DNA from: an uncultured Eubacterium sp. | Lineage (GTDB): Bacteria > Bacillota > Clostridia > Lachnospirales > Lachnospiraceae | Reading direction: 5' to 3' | Length of the DNA stretch: 64,000 nt | Assembly (NCBI GenBank): GCA_910589665.1 | Contig: CAJUTR010000003.1 | Location: 38,046-102,045, forward strand | Shown: one piece after another, positions 8,418 to 17,860 of the stretch | Layout: each line of letters opens with the position of its first letter | Position numbering within the stretch: the stretch's first letter is position 1 | The notes under the pieces: generated by a model | Told to the model about the DNA's origin: nothing | Database searches by the model: none | Seen by the model: only the letters and a program-made list of their open reading frames with translations | Translations under genes and position numbers: made by a program

Positions 8418-9851
8418 ATGAAGGACTTAAAAAAGAATTTTACGAGCCGTCAGTTTAAAATGGGCGGTTATCAGACTTTGGTAATGGTGATTGTGATCGC
8501 GCTTGTCATTGTGCTCAATCTCGTTGTCCATAAATTAAATATTACGGTAGACCTGAGCAGTGACCAGAAATATACGCTGACAGAAAAGTCAAAAGAACTC
8601 GCAAGCGGTATCAAAGATTCGATCAAGATGTATTATATGTGTCAGGATGGCAGCGAAAATGTAATGATCGAGAAGGTTTTGGATCAGTACGACGGTCTCG
8701 GTAAGATCGAGGTCATCGAGAAGGATCCGGTGATCTATCCTCAATTTTCGAAGGAATATACCGAGGATGAGATCAATAGTAACGATGTGATCGTGGTGAA
8801 TGAGACAAATGGCAAGAGTAAAGTCGTAACTAGTTCGGCCATGATCCAGGAAGATTTTGACTATACGACGTATGCGAATACGTATACGCTTGACGCGGAA
8901 GGTCAGCTTACAGCAGCGCTGCAAAACGTGACAGCAGAGGCTGATGTGAAACTGTACTATACGTCCGGGCACAATGAGGCACAGTTAAGTGAAAGCCTCA
9001 CCGACCTTCTTACAAAATCAAACATCGCGTTTGAGGAACTAGCAACGGCTTCGGCTACAGCGGTTCCGGACGATTGCAATATTTTGATGATCCATGCCCC
9101 GCAATATGATTTTAGCGAGGATGAGTACAAGTACGTTTCGGAATATCTGTCTGGTGGAGGAAAGGCCATGTTTTTCCTCAATGCCGCTACGACAGACAAC
9201 ATGACAAATTACCATAAGCTTTTATCTGATTATGGCGTGAATGTGGCAGACGGCTATGTGATCGATACCAAAGGAGCGCTGAACGAAATGTATCCGACGA
9301 TGCTCGTCCCGCAGACAGAGGAGCATGACATCACAGCGGACGTCGGAAAAACGATCGTCGCCGTGCCGGTGAGCAAAGGAATGACCGTTCAGGACGATGT
9401 GCGCAGTACGCTGACCGTTACCTCGTTAATGAAAACGACCGATACAGCCTTTTCCAGAGTGGATCGCAAGTCGGAGACGACGGAAAAGGAAGAGGGCGAT
9501 GTGGATGGCCCGTTCAGCATCGGTCTTGCGGTTACGGATACGTATACGGAAAAGACAGAGGGAGCAGGGAAGGCGACCGAAATCGTGGTGTTCGGTTCCG
9601 GTAACATTGCGGCAGAGGATTTTATCGCCACGAACCAGTATGGAAACCGCTCTGTCATACTGAATAGTATCTCACATTTATCAGGGGCGGAGACGAATAC
9701 GCTCGCGATCCCGACGAGGAATCTGAGTGAGGAACATGTGACGATCGAGGAAGGCGACCGTATTTTCTTTACGGTACTGCTCGTTGTGCTGCTTCCGCTG
9801 GCACTTTTGGCAGTTGGTTTTGTCATTTGGTACAAAAGGAGGAAAAACTGA
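8418..9851 (+). CDS. GldG-like auxiliary ABC transporter protein
   Basis: A 477-residue protein with a hydrophobic segment near residues 17-37, a large predicted extracytoplasmic domain, and a second hydrophobic segment at the C-terminus followed by WYKRRKN. This layout, with LNITVDLSSDQKYTLTEKSKELASGI after the first segment, is that of the GldG/DUF7088-type proteins that accompany GldA/GldF ABC systems. ATG 8418 is preferred over an in-frame GTG at 8397 because ggaggg lies 5 bases before it. The stop TGA overlaps the next ATG. Confidence 0.85.
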   Translation: MKDLKKNFTSRQFKMGGYQTLVMVIVIALVIVLNLVVHKLNITVDLSSDQKYTLTEKSKELASGIKDSIKMYYMCQDGSENVMIEKVLDQYDGLGKIEVIEKDPVIYPQFSKEYTEDEINSNDVIVVNETNGKSKVVTSSAMIQEDFDYTTYANTYTLDAEGQLTAALQNVTAEADVKLYYTSGHNEAQLSESLTDLLTKSNIAFEELATASATAVPDDCNILMIHAPQYDFSEDEYKYVSEYLSGGGKAMFFLNAATTDNMTNYHKLLSDYGVNVADGYVIDTKGALNEMYPTMLVPQTEEHDITADVGKTIVAVPVSKGMTVQDDVRSTLTVTSLMKTTDTAFSRVDRKSETTEKEEGDVDGPFSIGLAVTDTYTEKTEGAGKATEIVVFGSGNIAAEDFIATNQYGNRSVILNSISHLSGAETNTLAIPTRNLSEEHVTIEEGDRIFFTVLLVVLLPLALLAVGFVIWYKRRKN

Positions 9852-11380
9852 TGGCGAAAGGGAAAAAGCGGGCGGTCACATTGATCGCATTGTGTGTCCT
9901 GATGGCAGCGGCAATTGGTCTGTATGTATTTTTACCAGAAGGCGAATCTGACGATGACAAAGATGGTGCGGCTGACGCAGAGACGATCGAGGTCATGAAA
10001 GTTGCCTCAGATCAGATTTCTTCTGTCCGGATTTCGGGAGAGGGCAGAGAGGATATTTCTCTCGTCAGGGAAGGCGATGAGTGGAAGCTTTCGGATCTGC
10101 CGAAAGCGCCGCTTGATAAAGAAGCGGTCGAGGGCATGTTTACAAACCTCGATCCGGTGAAGGCCGTACAGCGACTGGATGTAACAGAACTTTCTGAATA
10201 CGGATTGGACGATCCGCAGATGATCGTTACGATCGGCATGTCGGACGGGGCAGAATATGAACTTAAATTTGGCCAAACGGTTCCGGCAGCCGGCGGCATG
10301 TACGGTATGTGCGGCGGAGAAAAAGATATTTATACGTTTGAGGAGGCGCTTTTTAGCTCGTTCGACGTGGAGAAAAATACGCTCATCCAGAAAGAGGAAC
10401 TGGCAGGGATCGATCCGGATCATCTTACGTCTATTTCGGTTTGTCAGGATGGAAAAGAGACGTTTCTGGCAGAAGTCGTTTCGGACGACAAAAAGGTGGA
10501 TGCTTATACGAACTGGGTCATTTCCAAACCGTATAAAAAGCCTCTCGCTGGTTCGTCGACTGAGGATTGGTCAACGATGCAGGGGTATTTTACGAATGTC
10601 ACATTCGGGGATCTTGTGGAGTACGGATGTAAAGACCTGGGAAAATACGGTCTTGATCAACCGTCTTCGTATGTGGACGTAAAATATTTTGAAGTAAAGG
10701 ACGGCTATGAAGTTCCGGAAGAAACGGAGTCTCCGGATAGCGGCGCCAAAGCGGGCGGCAGCCAGAACAAGGCGAATACCGTGCCAGATGAGTATAAAGA
10801 TGCGAAACATTACAGGCTGCTCTTTGGAAAGAAAATGGCGGACGGCGATTATTACGTTTGTTTGGATGGCTCGGATCAGGTTTATACGCTGGCGGCGCAG
10901 AACGTGGAACAAATGCTCGGCGTGGATGCCTATACGTATATGGACCACTGTGTTTACTCGACGCTCGCTACAGATATTACCGGATACGATGTGACGATTG
11001 GGAAAAAGAAGATTTCTGTTTCCCACACGACCGAACAGGACGAGGGCGGCAATCAAAAAAATGTCTGGACGCTGAATGGAACGCGTGTACCAGACAGCAA
11101 AGAAGAAGAGTTCTTGACGCCGTATTCCAAACAGTATCTGCTTGAATTTACTTCTGCGGCAAAAGATAGCGTAAAACCGGACAGTAAGGAGCCGATCATG
11201 ACGATCGTATTCCATGAGGAAAAGAGAGATGTAACTGTCCGCTATCTTCCGTATGACGGAACGAACTTTTACCGGGTAGACAAAGACGGGATGGACTATT
11301 TCCTTGTTGACAAACGCTCGGTAGACGATGTGGCTGCCGCGTTTGGATCGCTGTTAGAGATCGATCTGCATGAGGAATGA
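9851..11380 (+). CDS. DUF4340 domain-containing protein
   Basis: A 509-residue protein with an N-terminal Lys/Arg stretch and one hydrophobic segment (about residues 7-23), then an acidic linker and repeated DUF4340 units recognised by YGLDDPQ near residue 118 and YGLDQPS near residue 266. It is predicted to be anchored in the membrane with its bulk outside. The start ATG overlaps the previous stop (TGATG) and follows aaaggagg. DUF4340 proteins commonly close Gld-type ABC operons; their precise role is unknown. Confidence 0.85.
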   Translation: MAKGKKRAVTLIALCVLMAAAIGLYVFLPEGESDDDKDGAADAETIEVMKVASDQISSVRISGEGREDISLVREGDEWKLSDLPKAPLDKEAVEGMFTNLDPVKAVQRLDVTELSEYGLDDPQMIVTIGMSDGAEYELKFGQTVPAAGGMYGMCGGEKDIYTFEEALFSSFDVEKNTLIQKEELAGIDPDHLTSISVCQDGKETFLAEVVSDDKKVDAYTNWVISKPYKKPLAGSSTEDWSTMQGYFTNVTFGDLVEYGCKDLGKYGLDQPSSYVDVKYFEVKDGYEVPEETESPDSGAKAGGSQNKANTVPDEYKDAKHYRLLFGKKMADGDYYVCLDGSDQVYTLAAQNVEQMLGVDAYTYMDHCVYSTLATDITGYDVTIGKKKISVSHTTEQDEGGNQKNVWTLNGTRVPDSKEEEFLTPYSKQYLLEFTSAAKDSVKPDSKEPIMTIVFHEEKRDVTVRYLPYDGTNFYRVDKDGMDYFLVDKRSVDDVAAAFGSLLEIDLHEE

Positions 11381-11399
11381 CTTAGAAATGGAGGAAGAT

Positions 11400-12836
11400 A
11401 TGAAAGAAAAGACTTATTTATACAATACGCTTACAAGACAGGTGGAGTTGTTCGAGCCGAATACGGAAGGAAACGTGACGATGTATACGTGCGGTCCTAC
11501 CGTGTATCATTTTGCCCATATCGGTAATCTGAGAAGTTATATTATGGAAGATGTGTTGGAGAAGTACTTGCGTTTTATCGGATATGACGTGAAACGAGTG
11601 ATGAACATTACCGACGTCGGACATCTTTCGAGTGATGGCGATACGGGTGAGGATAAGATGCTCGCCGGGGCAAAACGGGAACGGAAATCGGTGATGGATA
11701 TCGCGAAGTTTTACACCGATGCGTTTTTTGACGACTGCCGGAAGCTTTCGATCAAGAGGCCGGATGTCGTGGAACCTGCGACGAATTGTATGGATGAGTT
11801 TATTCACATGATCGAGGTCCTGATGGAAAAAGGGTATGCCTATACGGCAGGGGACAATGTGTATTTCGACACGTCAAAGCTGGAGGATTATTACGTGCTG
11901 TCTTCCCAGAAAGAGGAGGAGCTGCAGGTAGGCGTCCGAGAGGATGTGGAGGAAGATACGAATAAGCGGAATAAGACCGATTTTGTCCTCTGGTTTACGA
12001 AATCCAAATTTGAAAATCAGGAGTTGAAGTGGGATAGTCCGTGGGGTGTCGGATACCCAGGATGGCACATTGAGTGTTCGAGCATCAGCATCAAGCATCT
12101 CGGCGAATACCTCGATCTTCATTGCGGCGGCGTCGATAATATCTTTCCTCACCATACGAACGAGATCGCGCAGAGCGAGGCATACCTGGGGCATACGTGG
12201 TGCCATTACTGGTTCCATATCAACCATTTGAATACGACTGGCGGAAAGATGAGTAAGTCAAAGGGGGAGTTCCTCACCGTTTCCCTATTGGAGGAAAAGG
12301 GATATGATCCCATGGCTTACCGTCTGTTCTGTCTCCAGTCCCATTACCGCAAGCCGATGGAGTTTTCCTATGAGGCGCTTGACAACGCGGCAGTGGCGTA
12401 CGAGAAGCTGATCAAACGGCTGCGGGCGGTACCGGATGACGGAGAGGTAGACAAGGAGAAGCTGGACGGATATAGCAGTCGTTTTGCACAGGCTGTCGGG
12501 AATGATATGAATACGTCGATGGGATTGACGGTTCTATTTGATCTTCTAAAGGAAGACTGTTCGGGGGCGACAAAGAGGGAAGCCGTGAAGTCGATCGATT
12601 CCGTTCTTTCCCTTCAGCTTGCCAGAGCATGGGAGCAGGATGGCCAGGCGTCTGGGGCGGACACGTCCGAAATGGACGCGGAACTGACGGCGTATGTCGA
12701 GCAGAAGATCGCGGAGCGCACAGCGGCAAAGAAGGAAAAGAATTTTGCGAGAGCGGATGAGATCCGGGATGAACTGAAAGAAAAGGGCATCCTGATCCGG
12801 GATACGAGGGAAGGCGTACAGTGGGAAATGATGTGA
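11400..12836 (+). CDS. cysS: Cysteinyl-tRNA synthetase
   Basis: A 478-residue class I synthetase that charges tRNA-Cys. The HIGH motif appears as HIGN (residues 40-43) after the zinc ligand Cys31, and the KMSKS loop lies near residue 283 in GGKMSKSKG. Zinc-site and substrate residues are in WHIECSSIS and CGGVDNIFPHH. Three in-frame ATGs are possible; 11400 is chosen because ggagga lies 5 bases before it. It closely follows the DUF4340 gene. The usual Firmicute followers mrnC and rlmB are missing; the gene instead converges on a glycoside hydrolase gene. Confidence 0.96.
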   Translation: MKEKTYLYNTLTRQVELFEPNTEGNVTMYTCGPTVYHFAHIGNLRSYIMEDVLEKYLRFIGYDVKRVMNITDVGHLSSDGDTGEDKMLAGAKRERKSVMDIAKFYTDAFFDDCRKLSIKRPDVVEPATNCMDEFIHMIEVLMEKGYAYTAGDNVYFDTSKLEDYYVLSSQKEEELQVGVREDVEEDTNKRNKTDFVLWFTKSKFENQELKWDSPWGVGYPGWHIECSSISIKHLGEYLDLHCGGVDNIFPHHTNEIAQSEAYLGHTWCHYWFHINHLNTTGGKMSKSKGEFLTVSLLEEKGYDPMAYRLFCLQSHYRKPMEFSYEALDNAAVAYEKLIKRLRAVPDDGEVDKEKLDGYSSRFAQAVGNDMNTSMGLTVLFDLLKEDCSGATKREAVKSIDSVLSLQLARAWEQDGQASGADTSEMDAELTAYVEQKIAERTAAKKEKNFARADEIRDELKEKGILIRDTREGVQWEMM

Positions 12837-12948
12837 GACAGTGAGCTGTGTTAGAACGTAGAATGGCTTGTGCGATGCGGTTTGTATGAAGCCTTACCGG
12901 AACTGCGGAAAGAAGTTGATTTTGTACTGGATCATGTCGGAACGGGGT

Positions 12949-15900
12949 TTATTCCTCAAACTGAAGCCACTCCAGATCAAATTTGCATCCCGGAAGGAAG
13001 ATCAGGTTCAGGTCATAGTCGCCGGAGACCGGCTGCAGAGGAAAGCGAAGTATCGTGGTTTCCTCGCTGTAGGGGACGTCGATCACCTGATTGATCGTTT
13101 CGCCTGTTCCGTCCGCTGGTGTAAAGCGGACGTGGATCGTATTCATCTCGATATGGGATCGACCGCAGATCGTCATGGCGTGAAATCCCTGTTCCGAAAA
13201 ATGCAGATCTTTATACTCGATCGTGACGTTATTGCCAATCTCTCGGATGGCATCTCCGTCTCTGGTGAACATATCTCCGGTCACTGCCATGCTGTCAGAA
13301 GCAAGGAGCCTCGCATATGCTTTTTCTATCTTCGTAAAGTAAAATCCCTGCAGCGACATTTTGATTTCAGGATATACGACGATCGTGATAGTCTGGATGC
13401 CTTTGAGCCGTTTCGACAGAGAAAACACATTTTCCTGGTAATGGTTGTACCAGCTCTTGGCATGGTATGTCTGCTGGAGGAGGCATTCCCCGCCAGCGGA
13501 TCTTGTGCCGGGAGCGGCCGGAACAGCGGTTTTCGCTTCGGAACTGTCACATGCGTCTGGGATGCCCTGCCATACTTCTAGGGCAAGTTCATCGCTGAAC
13601 GAGAAGATGGGCAGATGGATCTCGTCGGCGCCGTAATCGCCAAAGTCGATTTGTTCAAATGTAATGGTCGTCCGCGTGTTTCCCGTAATGTAGACGCCGC
13701 CCTGAAAGCTCAAGATTAACCCGTCGTCGGAACTGGATGTGTAGTCGATGGCTGGGACGAGACGGTATGGGTCATAGGAAGCTGCCCCGAGACCGCTTGC
13801 TTCAAATTCCAATTCGGATATGACTTCAGCGTGATCGGAACCATTGTTACAGGACGCACAGAGACGAAATTCTCCGTCTCCGGATGCCGTGACGGTGGCC
13901 GTTTTCGTATCGTGATCCCAGTCGATCCTGGCGGCGTTGCTCACGACGCCGTTTAATGTGACGGCTTTGAAGCTGATGTCATCGTACGTGGCATTTTCTG
14001 GGTAGATCTTTGCGGTTACCGTCGTCGAAGTTGTTTCCTTATCGAGCCGGTTTGAACCGTGACAAGTCAGTTCGATCTTCCGAACCGGGATTTCGTTTGC
14101 CGTTTCTTCGGAAAGGATCGAGGGCGTATTTTCCATAAAACAGGAAATGCCGTTTCTCGTCTGTGACGGAATGGCATTCAGTGTCAGACAGGCATCGGGA
14201 AGGGACGGAGAGGAGACATGGACAGAGATCTCTCCCGGTTCCGTTTTTGCAGCGATGACAGCCAGAAGCTTACCGCTAAATAGTTTGCGGCTTGTCCCCT
14301 TATACTGTTCAAGATCGGTACTATCGCCGTTGTCGAGACCGATCAGCCGTCCGGCGCCGCAGACCGATACGTGCATCCGGCTCCGCCCGTTGGCAACGGG
14401 AATATGGTGTTCGTCCAATGTATCGATCGTGAGAAAGATCAGGTCTTCCCCGTCTGCGTTCATTGTCGTCTTATCCGGTGTGAGGCGGATGGAAACGGGG
14501 TCGCCAAAAGACCGCTGCTCGTCTTTTGCGATCACGGTGCCGTTCTCATCGTATGCAAGGGCGGTTATCGTGCCCTTACCATATGGGATCTGCCAGTCGC
14601 CGGAAAGTATGGTGCCATGCGTGTGGTCAATGTGGACGATACCCTGGCTCTTTCCCTGATATAAAAGTTCGACGCTCGGAGCATTGGAAAAAATGCGTAC
14701 GTCGATCAGTTGTCCCTCGTTAAAATCCCAGTAGGGTAGTAGGTGCACCATCGGGTGTTCCCGGTAGTCCGTCCATGCAGACTGGAACATGTAGAAACTG
14801 TCCTTTTTAAAACCGGCCGTATCGATCTGTCCAAAATACGAATTTTTAGTAAAATATGGTGTCGGTTCCCCTAAGTAATCAAATCCGCTCCATACAAACT
14901 GGCCAAAACAGAATTCACGGTCACGGTGTGCGATGATTGCATGTTCCGAATTTTTAGCGCCCCAGTTTGTCGTGCAGTTTCCGAGGGAAGAACACTGCAG
15001 GTCATCAAAGGTCAGGAGACGGTTCGTCAGCGGAAAATGATAGATGCCCCGGCTCTGCACGGTAGCACACGTTTCGCTTCCGAATATGTTCCAGTGCGGG
15101 TATGTTTCATGATGTTCGTCGTAACATTTATCTAGATAATTATATCCTACGAGGTCGACGACGTCTCCGGTACGCTGCGCAGCTTCCCACTCGATGTAAT
15201 TAGAGGCGAGCGCCGTATAGGCGTTCTGTCGGTAATCCAGTTCGCGGACAGCATCGTGGAGCTCGTTTGCCACTTCAAGCCCGCGGTCAAAATAGGTGTC
15301 GTATATTTCGTTTCCGATTCCCCATATGAATACGCAGGGATGGTTCCGGTCCTGGCGCACCCAGCTTGTCAGGTCTGTCTTCCACCATTCTTTGAAATCA
15401 TTGCCATAATCGTAATCGGTTTTCGTGCGCTCCCACATATCGAAACTTTCAGTATAGAGCAGGAGTCCCAGTTCGTCACATAGGTCAAGCAAATGCCTGG
15501 CCGGCATATTATGGGCGCTTCGGATCGAGTTGACACCCATTTCTTTCAGCATGAGGAGCTGGCGGCGCAGCGCCGTTTTGTTCATTGCGGCGCCGAGGGA
15601 GCCGAGGACGTGGTGTTCACATGTTCCGTGGATCGTGACATGCTTCCTATTGAGGAAAAAGCCTTTATCAGGATCAAAAGAAATCGCGCGGAATCCCAAA
15701 TGCTGGCTCAGTGAATCCATACGTTCTCCGTCGATAAAGAGTTCCGTCGTTATCTCATACAGATATGGCGTTTGTGTATCCCAAAGATGGGGATCGATGA
15801 CCGTCATCACCTGTTTATCAATCGCTGGTTCACGCGAAAGGAAGATGTCCCGTTCATGTGTCAGTACTTCGTTCCCAGCCGCATCGGTGATCGTGTGTCG

Positions 15901-16455
15901 GATCACGCCTTTTGGGGAATCATGATCCTGTTCGCATATATATTCCGTATCCATAAAAACTTCCCACGTTTTTCCGAGCTGTTTTGTGGAAAGGTATGTG
16001 CCGTTATGAGTCAGATGCGCGGCAGGGGAAGTGACGAGCCATACGTCGCGGTAAATACCGGAACCGGGGTACCAGCGACTGTTTGGAAGATGATATTCAT
16101 TGCGGATCAGCAATTCATTTTCCCCATCCTGCAAATGTTGTGTCAGGTCAACGAGGAATTCAGAATAGCCGTTTTTCCATGTGAAAATATGTTTTTGATT
16201 TAGATATACGGTCGTGTCCATGTAGACGCCTTCGAAAATAAGCCATATTTTTTCAGCACCGCTTCCGACGGATTCTCTCGTAATAGTTTTTTTATAACAG
16301 CTTACGGCCTCTTCATAGAGGTTTGTTGTATCATAGATCATCCAGTCATGGGGTAGATCGACGGGAGTCCATTCCCCGGTAGAAAATATTTGTTCCAAAG
16401 ATACTTCCAGTGGGAATTTGCAGAAACACCAGTTATCGTTAAATAGTTGTTTCAT
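12949..16455 (-). CDS. Glycoside hydrolase family 2 protein (beta-galactosidase-like)
   Basis: A 1168-residue enzyme with GH2 architecture: an N-terminal sugar-binding jelly-roll domain (about residues 1-170), an Ig-like domain (170-275), a TIM barrel (275-580), then DUF4982/Ig-like modules and a C-terminal jelly roll resembling a carbohydrate-binding module. The acid/base Glu is in WGIGNEIYD (near residue 382) and the likely nucleophile in FGSETCA (near 459). There is no signal peptide, so it should act in the cytoplasm on imported oligosaccharides. No transporter or sugar regulator lies beside it, which is unusual for this family. The start follows ggaggataac. Substrate (beta-galactoside or other) cannot be decided from the sequence alone. 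Confidence 0.9.
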   Translation of the reverse strand: MKQLFNDNWCFCKFPLEVSLEQIFSTGEWTPVDLPHDWMIYDTTNLYEEAVSCYKKTITRESVGSGAEKIWLIFEGVYMDTTVYLNQKHIFTWKNGYSEFLVDLTQHLQDGENELLIRNEYHLPNSRWYPGSGIYRDVWLVTSPAAHLTHNGTYLSTKQLGKTWEVFMDTEYICEQDHDSPKGVIRHTITDAAGNEVLTHERDIFLSREPAIDKQVMTVIDPHLWDTQTPYLYEITTELFIDGERMDSLSQHLGFRAISFDPDKGFFLNRKHVTIHGTCEHHVLGSLGAAMNKTALRRQLLMLKEMGVNSIRSAHNMPARHLLDLCDELGLLLYTESFDMWERTKTDYDYGNDFKEWWKTDLTSWVRQDRNHPCVFIWGIGNEIYDTYFDRGLEVANELHDAVRELDYRQNAYTALASNYIEWEAAQRTGDVVDLVGYNYLDKCYDEHHETYPHWNIFGSETCATVQSRGIYHFPLTNRLLTFDDLQCSSLGNCTTNWGAKNSEHAIIAHRDREFCFGQFVWSGFDYLGEPTPYFTKNSYFGQIDTAGFKKDSFYMFQSAWTDYREHPMVHLLPYWDFNEGQLIDVRIFSNAPSVELLYQGKSQGIVHIDHTHGTILSGDWQIPYGKGTITALAYDENGTVIAKDEQRSFGDPVSIRLTPDKTTMNADGEDLIFLTIDTLDEHHIPVANGRSRMHVSVCGAGRLIGLDNGDSTDLEQYKGTSRKLFSGKLLAVIAAKTEPGEISVHVSSPSLPDACLTLNAIPSQTRNGISCFMENTPSILSEETANEIPVRKIELTCHGSNRLDKETTSTTVTAKIYPENATYDDISFKAVTLNGVVSNAARIDWDHDTKTATVTASGDGEFRLCASCNNGSDHAEVISELEFEASGLGAASYDPYRLVPAIDYTSSSDDGLILSFQGGVYITGNTRTTITFEQIDFGDYGADEIHLPIFSFSDELALEVWQGIPDACDSSEAKTAVPAAPGTRSAGGECLLQQTYHAKSWYNHYQENVFSLSKRLKGIQTITIVVYPEIKMSLQGFYFTKIEKAYARLLASDSMAVTGDMFTRDGDAIREIGNNVTIEYKDLHFSEQGFHAMTICGRSHIEMNTIHVRFTPADGTGETINQVIDVPYSEETTILRFPLQPVSGDYDLNLIFLPGCKFDLEWLQFEE

Positions 16456-16498
16456 TATATGTTATCCTCCATTTGCGTAAGCATTTGTATAAAAAGTT

Positions 16499-16527
16499 TT
16501 GCACTTTACTTCGTATTATATTATACT
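16499..16527 (+). promoter_or_regulatory. Sigma-A promoter for the GNAT gene
   Basis: TTGCAC (16499-16504), a 17-base spacer, then TATACT (16522-16527). A start near 16534 would give a leader of about 22 bases before the GNAT start codon. Confidence 0.65.
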
Positions 16528-16543
16528 GTACATAAAGATTCAA
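16515..16543 (-). promoter_or_regulatory. Sigma-A promoter for the GH2 gene, overlapping the divergent GNAT promoter
   Basis: On the minus strand, TTGAAT (16538-16543) is separated by exactly 17 bases from TATAAT (16515-16520). The start site would lie about 50 bases before the GH2 start codon. Its -10 element lies next to the plus-strand -10 at 16522-16527, so the two divergent promoters interleave. Confidence 0.65.
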
Positions 16544-16555
16544 GGAAAATATAAC

Positions 16556-17035
16556 ATGGGAATGGAGAAACGGATGCAGATCTGCAGATTGTATAAAAGA
16601 CATCTGACAAAGATGCTCGATCTTGTCAGGCATGTCTTTGACGAGTGCGACAGGAAAGACTATGAGGAGCAGGGGATCCGGACATTTGAATATTTTATCC
16701 GCCGGGAGAATATGGAACAGTATATGGAGTCCGGGGATATGGTGTTTTTTGGGGCGTATGTGTCCAGCCAGCTCGTGGGAGTCGTGGCCATGCGCAATGG
16801 GGTTCACATAAGCCTGTTATTTGTAGATAAGGAATATCAGCGGAAGGGTGTGGCAAAATGTCTTGTGAGGAGGGCTGCGGCGTATAGTCTGCAACAGGAT
16901 CCCGCCTTAAAGCATATTACGGTCAACGCCTCGCCAAACGGAGTGCCAGCTTATCTGGCGATGGGATTTTACCCATTGTCGGCAGAACAGAAAAAAGAGG
17001 GAATGAGGTTTACACCTATGAGGATTGATTTATAA
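16556..17035 (+). CDS. GNAT family N-acetyltransferase
   Basis: A 159-residue acetyltransferase of the GNAT fold. The acetyl-CoA-binding motif A is visible as LLFVDKEYQRKGVAKCL (near residues 87-103), followed by the typical NASPNGVPAYLAMGF segment. The acceptor substrate is unknown. ATG 16556 follows aagga at 8 bases; ATG 16562 is the alternative. A longer in-frame extension to 16499 would run through the promoter and is rejected. The gene is divergent from the GH2 gene and followed 21 bases later by thiD. Confidence 0.85.
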   Translation: MGMEKRMQICRLYKRHLTKMLDLVRHVFDECDRKDYEEQGIRTFEYFIRRENMEQYMESGDMVFFGAYVSSQLVGVVAMRNGVHISLLFVDKEYQRKGVAKCLVRRAAAYSLQQDPALKHITVNASPNGVPAYLAMGFYPLSAEQKKEGMRFTPMRIDL

Positions 17036-17056
17036 AAAGTTGAGAAATGAGGGAAA

Positions 17057-17860
17057 ATGGTGAAGACAGTATTATCAGTTGCCGGATCCGATTGCAGCGG
17101 CGGTGCCGGTATCCAGGCAGATTTAAAGACGATCGGGGCACTTGGCCTCTATGGGATGAGTGCGGTCACGGCAATCACTGTTCAAAATACGTGCGGGGTT
17201 TATCGTACGGAACCAGTGCCATCTGGTCTTGTTGAGGAACAGATGCGGGCGGTTTTTCAGGATATAAGGCCGGATGCGGTAAAGATCGGTATGGTGGGAA
17301 CCAGCGGGAATATCCGCGCCATCGTATCGGTATTAAAGGAGTATCGCCCAGCAGCCGTTCTGGATCCGGTCATGGTTTCTACGAGTGGGAGAGAACTATT
17401 GGATCAGGAAGCATCGGCGATTCTGACAGAAGAGCTATTTCCCCTCGTCACCGTCATTACGCCGAACCTGCCAGAGGCGGAATGTTTATGGGGCAGCTGT
17501 ATTTCGTGTGAAACGCAGCGGGAACAGGCAGCAGAATGGATGGCGCGAAAATACCAGTGTTCGGTGCTGGTGAAAGGAGGTCATGCTGCCGGAGGCGCAG
17601 ATGATCTTCTATACGATCGTCAGTCTGGACGGACGATCTGGTACCGGGCAGAGAGAGCGGATGCGGAAAACACACATGGGACGGGGTGTACGCTCTCTTC
17701 GGCGATCGCCTGCGGACTGGCACGGGGAAGGTCGCTGGAAGACAGCGTATGGGAGGCAAAGCAATATGTGGCGGGCGCGATCCGGGACGGACTGGATCTC
17801 GGAAAAGGAAATGGCCCGCTCAATCACTTTTATCAAAGGAGAGTACAAAACATTGAATGA
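17057..17860 (+). CDS. thiD: Hydroxymethylpyrimidine/phosphomethylpyrimidine kinase
   Basis: A 267-residue ribokinase-fold kinase that phosphorylates HMP and HMP-phosphate in thiamine pyrophosphate synthesis. The N-terminus SVAGSDCSGGAGIQADLKT is diagnostic for ThiD, PVMVSTSG and TPNLPEAE follow in the middle, and the C-terminal anion-hole motif HGTGCTLSSAIA is intact. The Cys in SDCSGGAG replaces the more common Ser or Thr. No other thiamine gene or TPP riboswitch is nearby. The stop overlaps the start of the next gene. Confidence 0.9.
   Translation: MVKTVLSVAGSDCSGGAGIQADLKTIGALGLYGMSAVTAITVQNTCGVYRTEPVPSGLVEEQMRAVFQDIRPDAVKIGMVGTSGNIRAIVSVLKEYRPAAVLDPVMVSTSGRELLDQEASAILTEELFPLVTVITPNLPEAECLWGSCISCETQREQAAEWMARKYQCSVLVKGGHAAGGADDLLYDRQSGRTIWYRAERADAENTHGTGCTLSSAIACGLARGRSLEDSVWEAKQYVAGAIRDGLDLGKGNGPLNHFYQRRVQNIE

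Noticed and set aside
11381..11399. T-box leader before cysS
   Set aside because: The spacer to the preceding gene is about 20 bases and no T-box specifier or antiterminator sequence is present.
12868..13581. A 237-codon plus-strand frame opposite the GH2 C-terminus
   Set aside because: Most of it is antisense to clear GH2 sequence; only the first 31 codons outside that gene look protein-like and are reported as a possible remnant.
17583..17852. N-terminal extension of the membrane protein into thiD
   Set aside because: The extension lies in another frame of conserved thiD sequence; TTG 17853 has a ribosome site and precedes the natural basic and membrane segment.
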